NCBI GenBank assembly: GCA_002433065.1
Contig: DJHK01000008.1
Span: 11,950 to 20,601, forward strand
Origin: Chloroflexi bacterium UBA6622
GTDB lineage: Bacteria; Chloroflexota; UBA11872
Length of the DNA: 8,652 nt
Direction: 5' to 3'
The stretch's first letter is position 1. Each line of letters opens with the position of its first letter. The translations under genes and the position numbers were made by a program. Under the pieces are notes generated by a model, which saw only the letters and a list, made by a program, of their open reading frames with translations, did no database searches and had not been told where the DNA came from. Of the stretch, positions 1-6,344 are shown piece after piece.

Positions 1-1
1 G

Positions 2-757
2 ATTTTTTTGCGTGACTACCTGCCGATGGATCTAAAACCCCATATGGACGCCACCGGCGTTGACAAATCCGTGATCGTGCAGGCCTCCCACACATGGGCT
101 GACCAACTGGCCTATCTTGAAATGGCCGAATCTCACGACTTCATCGCTGGTGTGATCGCTTGGGTAGACCTCGAAGCCGATGACGTCGGCGACAAGATCG
201 ACGAATTAGCCGAAAGCCCGTGGTTTCGCGGAATCCGTGCTGGAGCCGAAGACCACCCCGAAAACGACGCATGGCTCGCGCTCGACACTGTCCGTCGTGG
301 GATTCGAACCGTGCTCGAGCGAGGGCATGTCGTTGAACTGCTCGTGAAATCGGCCCATCTACCATGCGTGCCGCAAATTGCCCGTGAAAATGAGGGGGGA
401 CGCCTGATCGTCGACCATCTAGCTAAACCTCCCCTTGAGACGCCCCTGATGTCGACGTGGCTCGACGGGATGCTCGCCTTACAACCCTACAGCCATGTTC
501 GATTGAAGATTTCAGGGCTTCTGGTCGAATGCCCCAACCTTCCCATAACGGACGTCATCCAAGCTGCCGTGGACCCGGTTCTTGAGGCCTTCCCTATCGA
601 ACGCCTGATCTGGGGTAGCGATTGGCCCGTTGCCTTGCTAGCGGCCAGTTATGAGGAAACGTTTAAACGCGTCACAGCCACAATGGACAGGCTCAGCAAA
701 ACGGATCGATCTGCTGTTCTGGGAGGCAATGCGATGACTTTTTACGAACTCTCATGA
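2..757 (+). CDS. Amidohydrolase-2 family (COG3618, lactonase-like) hydrolase, 5' end missing
   Basis: Predicted TIM-barrel hydrolase of the amidohydrolase-2 group that includes L-fuconolactonase and L-rhamnono-lactonase-like enzymes; it would hydrolyse a sugar lactone or related cyclic ester in the cytoplasm. Visible family blocks, numbered from the TTG at position 8, are the GVDKSVIVQA strand (17-26), FRGIRA (73-78), VDHLAKPP (135-142), RLKISGL and the late GSDWPVALLAASYE block, whose Asp is the conserved barrel-end acid. The N-terminal HxH strand is absent, and the frame is open to the window edge, so the gene begins upstream, probably about 30-40 residues earlier. The TTG at position 8 is not a credible start. 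The stop TGA (755-757) overlaps the next gene's ATG by 4 bp, so the two are translationally coupled. The family call is firm; the substrate is inferred. Confidence 0.88.
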   Translation: MFLRDYLPMDLKPHMDATGVDKSVIVQASHTWADQLAYLEMAESHDFIAGVIAWVDLEADDVGDKIDELAESPWFRGIRAGAEDHPENDAWLALDTVRRGIRTVLERGHVVELLVKSAHLPCVPQIARENEGGRLIVDHLAKPPLETPLMSTWLDGMLALQPYSHVRLKISGLLVECPNLPITDVIQAAVDPVLEAFPIERLIWGSDWPVALLAASYEETFKRVTATMDRLSKTDRSAVLGGNAMTFYELS

Positions 758-1557
758 CGCCAGGCACCTCTACCGGTCGCCTCGCCGAACGGGTCGCAGT
801 CGTCACCGGTGCGGCGGGCGGCATCGGAGAAGCCACCGCCAGGCTTCTAGCCCACGAAGGCGCCAGCGTTGTCCTCGCCGACTACATGGGTGACCGTGTA
901 GCCGACCACGCGGCTGATCTCCGTAACGCTGGCTACAACGCCGTCGGCGTTGCGACTGACGTCCGTGACCTGCACCAGGTTCGACGGGCCATTGAGACGG
1001 CAACAGATCATTTTGGACGTCTTGATATCTTGCACAACAACGTTGGGGTGAACTTCCATAACCTGATCGGCGATGCAAGTGAAGAACACTTCCTCGAATG
1101 CCTGAACATTAACCTCCTGAGTGTGTACCGCGGATGTCATGTGGCTGCGCCAATAATGACGATTCAGGGAAGTGGCTCGATCGTTAACACATCCTCCGTG
1201 CAAGGTTTGATGGGATTCAGAACCTACGCCGCCTATGCCACTGCCAAAGCTGGAATCCTTGGCCTCACCCGCCAAATGGCCGTAGATTATGGACCCTCCG
1301 GGATCCGCGTCAACGCCGTGTTACCCGGAGCCGTGGATACCCCAATGTGGCGGGCAGAGGTCGCGACGACCGACGACTACGCAGCAGAAATCGAGGCTTC
1401 GGCCCAACGAATCCCGCTACAGCGAATCGGCACACCCGAAGACATTGCCCAGGCCGTGCTCTACCTGGCGGGCGACGAATCCTCGTTCGTGACCGGCCAG
1501 CAACTGGTCGTCGATGGCGGCCTTAGTATTGCCGGGAGCCGACCGAATGAACCGTAA
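754..1557 (+). CDS. SDR-family NAD(P)-dependent dehydrogenase
   Basis: Classical short-chain dehydrogenase/reductase of 267 residues, the normal length for the family. Cofactor motif T18-G-A-A-G-G-I-G25 is present, and Asp43 at the end of beta2 (LADY) favours NAD over NADP. The NNAG block appears as N95-N-V-G98. The catalytic tetrad is visible as Asn120, Ser148, Tyr161 and Lys165 (YATAK), followed by RVNAVLPGAVDTPM and the C-terminal FVTGQQLVVDGG. The ATG overlaps the stop of the upstream amidohydrolase gene, so the two are co-translated. The pairing suggests that the dehydrogenase makes a lactone from an alcohol or sugar and the hydrolase opens it; that pathway is inference. The gene ends 8 bp from the convergent CocE-like gene, leaving no room for a separate terminator. 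Confidence 0.93.
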   Translation: MTPGTSTGRLAERVAVVTGAAGGIGEATARLLAHEGASVVLADYMGDRVADHAADLRNAGYNAVGVATDVRDLHQVRRAIETATDHFGRLDILHNNVGVNFHNLIGDASEEHFLECLNINLLSVYRGCHVAAPIMTIQGSGSIVNTSSVQGLMGFRTYAAYATAKAGILGLTRQMAVDYGPSGIRVNAVLPGAVDTPMWRAEVATTDDYAAEIEASAQRIPLQRIGTPEDIAQAVLYLAGDESSFVTGQQLVVDGGLSIAGSRPNEP

Positions 1558-1565
1558 GTGCCAAC

Positions 1566-3302
1566 TTACCTGTCAACCGGAATAACCGGCAGCAGCATGT
1601 GCGAAGGATACGAAGGATCGTGAAACACCTGCTGCTGAGCCACTCGGATCTCTGAATCCCTCGCGAGATCTTTTCCAGTATTAAGGTTGCGATCAAACCG
1701 CGGAAAGTTTGAGGAGGAAACTTCCAACCGAATTCGATGCCCACGACGAAACACATTGGCCGTAACACCCACTTCGATGTCATAACCTTCCACCCGACCT
1801 GGAGTCAGCATTCGAGACTCATCCTGGCCCAACCTATACCGGGCACGCACGATCCCATCACAGAGGTTCATCGCATAGCCCGAGGGCGCAACATCGACCA
1901 ACTTGGCAGTCCAGTCAGTATCAGGACCATCCGTCGCAGCAAACAAACGAAGCACGATAGGACCAATCACCTCAAGATCCTCATCTAGAACCGCACTGGT
2001 ATACACCAGTACATCATTGCGAGATTCAACCGGCCGTTGATCATACGGACCCCATGGTTCAATGTTCGGAGAACAGCAGTTGGCGCCGCCCACCGTTTGG
2101 ACCGGAAACTCAGGATCGTAGACAAACGTGTCACAGGGTTGTTCAGCCGGCTCATCGAGACGCAACTCCCCGTCACCACGCACCGAGTTTGCCGAACCGC
2201 GTGAATGCAAATGCCACCGTTGCCAATCCGTACCAGCGAGTGGCCATTCCTGTTCGTCCTGCCACCGGTTCACTCCCATAACAAAGAGCCGGAGAGGCGG
2301 ACTATCCAACGCTGGATCACTATCCGGCTTCAGCCACTGATCGAACCACGCACGCTCGACCGCATCAACATTGACGACAGAGCCCGTTCCAAAATCAATA
2401 TCCCCCGTCCGGGGGGCCGTGGAAAGATCGCTGCCTAGATGATGGGGCCATGGCCCCATAATTAACCGGGATTGACGAGCCTCTTCAGAACCCCCATGCA
2501 GGCGCATCCCATTGAACTGGTCAAAGGCCTGCGAGGCGTACAGGTCGTACCATCCACCAAAGATCAGCGCGGGCACGGTGATTTGGTCCCAATGCGGCCG
2601 CGTGTCTATCGCCGCCCAATATGGATCTCCCCCTGGCAAATCCATCCACCGATCCCAGAAATCCATGTGGCGGCCCGCCCGACCAGCAATATCTGCAATC
2701 GGCAGCACCCGGCAGATCTCGGTCCAGTTATCAAAGTCAATATCCTGTGATGATCGACCAACAACTCGTAACCCCCAGTTACACAAGACCCCGAGTTGGA
2801 ACGCCCCGCCAGGTCGCACGAGCCCGGTAAGGTAATCCACGCAGATGGATTGAGGCGCGAGACAAACCACATTGGGGTTACGGAGCGGCGCACTTAGCCA
2901 TTGAACCGAGCCAAGGTAGGACCGGCCTGACATGCCAATCCGACCATTACTCCACGGTTGCTGACCAATCCACGTTTGGGTGTCATAGCCATCCTCAGCT
3001 TCCGCCACAAACGGATCCCACGACCCGTCTGAATCCCAGCGGCCCCGGACATCCTGCAAAACGCATGCATATCCGGCATCTGCCAGCGAACGGGCCTTTC
3101 GGATATTGACCGCAGACGCATTGTTATAGGGCGTCCGAATCAGCACGCACGAGAACTTTGCGGCTCCCTGATCACCCAACAATCGCGGCAAATACACATC
3201 AGTCGAAAGACACAGGCCATCCCGCATCTCAACTTGCCGGTCCACAGTGACCTGGATGGCACCCGGATACGCGGTTCCACCATCAAGTTCACTAGAACTC
3301 AT
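1566..3302 (-). CDS. CocE/NonD family (peptidase S15-like) serine hydrolase
   Basis: 578-residue alpha/beta hydrolase of the CocE/X-Pro dipeptidyl-peptidase group; members cleave esters or acyl amides. Visible elements are the N-terminal RDGLCLSTDVYLP strand, RTPYN (56-60, whose Tyr helps form the oxyanion hole in cocaine esterase), DVRGRWDSDG (84-93), and the nucleophile elbow GMSGRSYLG with Ser128. The catalytic Asp253 lies in GGWYDLY and His287 in GPWPHH, completing the triad. The C-terminal part, from about 320, is the jelly-roll domain (PF08530-like) with late motifs such as GHRIRLEVSSSNFPRFDRN. No signal peptide is visible, so it is probably cytoplasmic. The start is preceded by TAGGTG at about 6 nt. 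It is the last gene of a minus-strand operon, 14 nt after the Gfo/Idh gene. The substrate cannot be told from sequence. Confidence 0.93.
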   Translation of the reverse strand: MSSSELDGGTAYPGAIQVTVDRQVEMRDGLCLSTDVYLPRLLGDQGAAKFSCVLIRTPYNNASAVNIRKARSLADAGYACVLQDVRGRWDSDGSWDPFVAEAEDGYDTQTWIGQQPWSNGRIGMSGRSYLGSVQWLSAPLRNPNVVCLAPQSICVDYLTGLVRPGGAFQLGVLCNWGLRVVGRSSQDIDFDNWTEICRVLPIADIAGRAGRHMDFWDRWMDLPGGDPYWAAIDTRPHWDQITVPALIFGGWYDLYASQAFDQFNGMRLHGGSEEARQSRLIMGPWPHHLGSDLSTAPRTGDIDFGTGSVVNVDAVERAWFDQWLKPDSDPALDSPPLRLFVMGVNRWQDEQEWPLAGTDWQRWHLHSRGSANSVRGDGELRLDEPAEQPCDTFVYDPEFPVQTVGGANCCSPNIEPWGPYDQRPVESRNDVLVYTSAVLDEDLEVIGPIVLRLFAATDGPDTDWTAKLVDVAPSGYAMNLCDGIVRARYRLGQDESRMLTPGRVEGYDIEVGVTANVFRRGHRIRLEVSSSNFPRFDRNLNTGKDLARDSEIRVAQQQVFHDPSYPSHMLLPVIPVDR

Positions 3303-3316
3303 GCAGCACCTAGATG

Positions 3317-4378
3317 CTACGCATCTTGGATCGGAAACTGGATGCGAGTATTGCCGCTATCTTGCGAATGCAAGGCCCCGAGCAAAACCTCCATCACTTG
3401 ACGAGCTTCCTTAGGTCCACAAGTCGGTGTTCCGCCATGACGAACAAGATCGACCAACTCCGTGACAGCACCAGCGATATGTCCCTGTGTGTGCTGTGCA
3501 TGCGGAATGTCACGTGTCAGCAGATTGTTCTTGCTCCCAGTCGTGATGGTTGCACGATCCTGGCTGACTTGTATGTAGCCCTCCGTGCCGTAGGTATCGA
3601 CCTGAAAGATACCCGGCATCGTTTTACATTGGTTCCAGAACGCCCGGACATCATTGTCGTATTCAACAAGGATGCTCACGGCCGGATCAGTGTCTGGATC
3701 ATGACCACCATCACTCGCATATCGAGGACCATAGCCTTCAAAGCCCTTTTCATTAATGCCATAGACCGCGGTCGGATTCCCTTGGGCAAACCAGTTGATC
3801 GTGTCGCACATGTGCGTCCCATTGCGAAACAGCATGGCGCGCGGGCCACCCTGGTTTGCCACCACGCGCACCACCTCACCAATCGCCCCTTCTTCAACTA
3901 GCTGCGCCGCCTGGACCCACGGGAACATCCAGCGCCGCGAGTGGTCAACGACCATGGGCACGCCCGCACTCTCGACCGCTTCAATCATCCGATCCGCATC
4001 GGCCAGCGATGACGCGATGGGTTTTTCGCACAACACGCCTCTAACACCAGCGTCGACTGCGTCAACGGTGATCTGCGCATGTACGTTATCGCCGGTAACC
4101 ACGCTGATGATGTCAAGGTTTTCCTTCTCAAGAAGTTCCTTGTGACTGGTATAGACGTTTACTTCGGGCAATCTCGCATCCCAATCCGATCGATACTTCG
4201 CAATCGCGTCTTCGCTGAGATCACACACCGCAACCAATTCGGTGTCAGCAACATAGTCATACGCCGACACGTGCGAATGAGGCATGGCCATACCCCAACC
4301 GGAGGAGGCCCCCGGAGCCATGGGCCTTTGACCGATCCCCGTTAACCCGATCACACCGGCTCGCAAAGTCTCACCCAT
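3317..4378 (-). CDS. Gfo/Idh/MocA family oxidoreductase (paralog 1)
   Basis: 353-residue NAD(P)-dependent oxidoreductase. The N-terminal Rossmann domain starts G8-V-I-G-L-T-G-I-G16. It carries an unusual 16-residue Gly/Ala/Met/Pro-rich insertion before PHSH (33-36). Asp53 closes beta2, and the catalytic lysine lies in C-E118-K119-P120. The C-terminal substrate domain shows DHSRRW (145-150), GGPRAMLFRNG and T-H189-M-C-D192, placing the usual His/Asp pair. I chose the ATG at 4378 because GGAG sits 6 nt upstream and the length then matches paralog 2. The frame stays open to an ATG at 4468, 7 nt after the selenoprotein stop, which would add 30 residues without a good ribosome-binding site. It lies between the selenoprotein and the CocE-like gene, in the same direction. 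The substrate is probably a cyclic polyol or sugar derivative by family analogy. Confidence 0.92.
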   Translation of the reverse strand: MGETLRAGVIGLTGIGQRPMAPGASSGWGMAMPHSHVSAYDYVADTELVAVCDLSEDAIAKYRSDWDARLPEVNVYTSHKELLEKENLDIISVVTGDNVHAQITVDAVDAGVRGVLCEKPIASSLADADRMIEAVESAGVPMVVDHSRRWMFPWVQAAQLVEEGAIGEVVRVVANQGGPRAMLFRNGTHMCDTINWFAQGNPTAVYGINEKGFEGYGPRYASDGGHDPDTDPAVSILVEYDNDVRAFWNQCKTMPGIFQVDTYGTEGYIQVSQDRATITTGSKNNLLTRDIPHAQHTQGHIAGAVTELVDLVRHGGTPTCGPKEARQVMEVLLGALHSQDSGNTRIQFPIQDA

Positions 4379-4475
4379 CAGAAACTCCATGTTGACGACA
4401 CCGGGCATGCCCCAGTGAGGATTGCACTGATTGTAAAGCTTCTGCTGAAAAACGGCTTCCCACCGCATCTAGCCG

Positions 4476-5132
4476 CTACAAGGCACGCAGACCGTCCAGA
4501 ATGTCCTGCGCCGGCACAAGGTCATGGGCATGGGTGTATACCTGTGCCCATCGGATCACCCCTTGAGTATCGATCAGAAACACCGAGCCGGTGGCCAAAC
4601 CATCACCAAATCGATTGAAGACATCGTAGGCTCTCGGCACGACATCACCCTGGTCGTACAGCACAGGAAAAGGGACGCCGAGGTTCTCAATTACCCATTG
4701 GGCGCCCGACAGGTCGTCCGTGCTTATCGCCAAAACTTCAGCATTCTGGGCCGAAACCTGGGCATAGGCCTCTTGCAACTCGACCAGCTGCGTACGACAA
4801 CTCATTCACCAAAACGCCCGGTAGAACACCAGGACGACGTTTTTCCTCCCTTGAAAATCCGTAAGACTCACGCGCCCTCCAGCCGCATTGGGAAGCACAA
4901 ACTGGGGGGCGATTGACCCAACCTCAGGACCAATCGTTGATTGGCCTGGGCCAGAACCAGAGGCCAGAACGGTCTCAGAAGGGCCCCGTAAAGATTCAGT
5001 TGCCATCTTCGAATTATCGCCAACGTGTTCATTCACACACGCCGCGAGGAACACAATCCCGGAGGCAACCATCACAGGTCGGCCTACGTCAAAAAGCAAC
5101 TGCCCTATTGTCCTGAGGAAAGACCTCACCAT
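4476..5132 (-). CDS. Selenocysteine-containing peroxiredoxin-like (AhpC/TSA) lipoprotein, UxxC
   Basis: One 218-residue selenoprotein read through the TGA at 4806-4808 (Sec109). Residues 1-31 are a hydrophobic export segment ending in a lipobox, L29-A-A-C32, so the protein is probably lipid-anchored outside the cytoplasmic membrane. A Gly/Ser/Pro-rich linker runs to about 68. The redoxin domain (70-218) has VGSIAPQFVLP, VSLTDFQGRKNVVLVFYRAFW, then U109-M-S-C112-RTQLVELQ, VLAISTDD, VPFPVLYD and SVFLIDTQGVIRW. In cysteine homologs the motif is FYRxxW-C-x-x-C, so UGA replaces exactly the peroxidatic Cys, and Cys112 is the likely resolving or partner residue. The ORFs on either side abut in the same frame with no gap. 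The ATG directly after the TGA encodes an internal Met. The expected role is thiol-dependent peroxide reduction. An AAGGGG lies 11 nt before the ATG, and an in-frame stop three codons upstream fixes the 5' limit. A nonsense mutation is the alternative, but the hairpin downstream argues against it. Confidence 0.87.
4775..4791 (-). promoter_or_regulatory. Putative bacterial SECIS hairpin
   Basis: On the coding strand, 14 nt after the TGA, GCAGCT (4791-4786) pairs with AGTTGC (4780-4775) over six base pairs including one G-U. They enclose the 5-nt loop GGTCG (4785-4781). The loop begins 20 nt after the UGA and starts with GG. Bacterial SECIS elements sit inside the coding region just after the UGA, with a small loop that has G in its first positions, and are bound by SelB. 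The fold was done by eye; no energy was computed. Synonymous constraint across homologs has not been tested. Confidence 0.68.
4806..4808 (-). other. UGA codon recoded as selenocysteine (Sec109)
   Basis: The coding strand reads TTT TGG TGA ATG AGT TGT, giving Phe-Trp-Sec-Met-Ser-Cys. The codon aligns with the peroxidatic cysteine of the redoxin family. TGA is also used as a normal stop in this window (755-757 in the amidohydrolase gene), so the genome has not reassigned UGA wholesale; the recoding is site-specific. Confidence 0.85.
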
Positions 5133-5228
5133 CCCTGATCACACCCCTTCTACCCGACGACTCGACCTGTAGTTCCACTGCCCGATTAAGTTAATGTACG
5201 TTCGTTGCTCGCACATAGAAACTCGCCC
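5133..5228. promoter_or_regulatory. Divergent intergenic promoter region with ATTAA-G-TTAAT palindrome
   Basis: This 96-bp gap separates the divergently transcribed selenoprotein operon and Gfo/Idh paralog 2, so promoters for both must lie here. The most AT-rich stretch is an 11-bp perfect palindrome ATTAAGTTAAT at 5185-5195, a candidate operator or core promoter element. I could not assign convincing -35/-10 pairs on either strand. Confidence 0.4.
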
Positions 5229-6257
5229 ATGGCCCAAAGCACCCGGTATCGCGCTGCGGTAGTTGGTCTTCGAGGAATAGGCGCGGGCGCCGTCACAGAG
5301 ACATTCACCGGTAACCGTCGGGCTGCACCCCATACCCACGCGGCAGCCTACCGGCTGCATGAGCGTTCAGACCTTGTGGCTGCCTGCGACCTTAATCCAC
5401 TTTTGATCGACGAATTCCAGAACACCTGGGGTGATCAACCCAACATGTATGACGATTTCGAATTCATGCTCGCCCGGGAAAACATCGACATCCTAAGCAT
5501 TGCCACCTCAGATCACTCCCACGCCGACCTTGCCAGCCTGGCGATCAAGGCAGGCGTACCGATGATCTTTTGTGAAAAACCGATGACCACCCGCTTGCAG
5601 GACGCAGATGCTCTTGTGCAAGCCGTCGAGCAATCGAACACATCATTCACCGTGAACCACTCACGTCGATGGGACCCCTTTTTCCGGCAGGCGTATGACT
5701 TCATCAAATCCGGTCGAATTGGGCCGGTTCGTCGAATCGTCGCCACGTGGGGCGGTCCACGGGCCCTGGAATATCGGAATGGCTGCCACACCGTGGACAC
5801 GGTCAATATGTACGCCGGTGGATCGCCCGCATGGACCATCGGTCTACACGAACATGGATTGCCCGATGAAGAACCAGCCCCCAGTAGCCTCGTGCAATAC
5901 GACAATGGAGTGCTGGCCTATATCAACCAGAGCAAACAACTCCCGATCTTCACTGAGTGGCAAATTTTCTGTACCAAAGGCCGTGTGCGTATCGGAGGAC
6001 ATCACTCCACCGTCGAATACTCAACGCAAACCCCGCATGGAGACACCGAGTGGCTGGAGCGTCAACTCCCAACCCAAAAGGTATATCGCGCGGGAATGCT
6101 CTCGAGCATCGATGATCTGATCCAACGGCATGAAGGTGGGAACGAAACCTTCGCCAACGCTCGAACCGGCCTTCTCGCAGTCGAAATCATTACAGCGATG
6201 CGTCGATCCGATGAGAACGGTCAGGCAAAACTCACTTTTCCAATTGATCGCGAATAG
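5229..6257 (+). CDS. Gfo/Idh/MocA family oxidoreductase (paralog 2)
   Basis: 342-residue NAD(P)-dependent oxidoreductase. The Rossmann motif is V12-G-L-R-G-I-G18, followed by a 15-residue insertion before PHTH (34-37). Asp54 ends beta2, and C-E116-K117-P118 carries the catalytic lysine. The substrate domain shows NHSRRW (143-148), GGPRALEYRNG and C-H187-T-V-D190. It shares these blocks with the minus-strand paralog at 3317-4378, so the two form one subfamily. I chose the ATG at 5229. An in-frame TTG at 5205 would add eight residues, and neither has a strong Shine-Dalgarno sequence. It diverges from the selenoprotein operon. The two enzymes may act on the same or successive substrates, which is inference. 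It ends with TAG, 87 bp before the flavin-reductase-like gene. Confidence 0.92.
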   Translation: MAQSTRYRAAVVGLRGIGAGAVTETFTGNRRAAPHTHAAAYRLHERSDLVAACDLNPLLIDEFQNTWGDQPNMYDDFEFMLARENIDILSIATSDHSHADLASLAIKAGVPMIFCEKPMTTRLQDADALVQAVEQSNTSFTVNHSRRWDPFFRQAYDFIKSGRIGPVRRIVATWGGPRALEYRNGCHTVDTVNMYAGGSPAWTIGLHEHGLPDEEPAPSSLVQYDNGVLAYINQSKQLPIFTEWQIFCTKGRVRIGGHHSTVEYSTQTPHGDTEWLERQLPTQKVYRAGMLSSIDDLIQRHEGGNETFANARTGLLAVEIITAMRRSDENGQAKLTFPIDRE

Positions 6258-6280
6258 TTCGAGTTCCAGTTGACGTGTAC

Positions 6281-6300
6281 TTATGTGAGACTCCACATAA
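6281..6300. promoter_or_regulatory. Inverted repeat TTATGTG-N6-CACATAA, candidate operator
   Basis: Perfect 7-bp arms (6281-6287 and 6294-6300) flank a 6-bp centre, 24 bp after the stop of Gfo/Idh paralog 2 and 44 bp before the flavin-reductase start. A TTGACG (6270-6275) lies just upstream and could be a -35 box, though the matching -10 is poor. There is no T-run, which makes a regulator-binding site likelier than an intrinsic terminator. Confidence 0.45.
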
Positions 6301-6344
6301 AGGGCGCACCTCGTAGCGCGACCTAATGGGACAAGAGGTTGAGC

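Noticed and set aside
847..1275. 142-residue minus-strand ORF
   Set aside because: Antisense to the SDR gene, whose catalytic motifs are intact.
3313..3325. GATGC-TAC-GCATC hairpin at the end of Gfo/Idh paralog 1
   Set aside because: A 5-bp stem without a T-run inside a 14-nt intergenic gap of an operon; too weak to call a terminator.
3314..3901. 195-residue + strand ORF
   Set aside because: It lies antisense within the Gfo/Idh paralog 1 gene, which carries clear motifs; the ORF has no recognisable domain.
4476..4805. A separate 109-residue gene starting at the ATG directly after the TGA
   Set aside because: The product would start inside the U-x-x-C active site and lack the first redoxin strands. 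It has no ribosome-binding site of its own, and the upstream frame supplies the missing half without a gap.
4524..4916. 130-residue + strand ORF
   Set aside because: Antisense shadow of the selenoprotein; its composition is that of reverse-strand codons.
4476..5132. Peroxiredoxin pseudogene broken by a nonsense mutation
   Set aside because: There is only one stop, located precisely at the peroxidatic Cys column; the rest is intact and a SECIS-like hairpin follows. Not fully excluded without finding sel genes.
5513..5905. 130-residue minus-strand ORF
   Set aside because: Antisense shadow of Gfo/Idh paralog 2.
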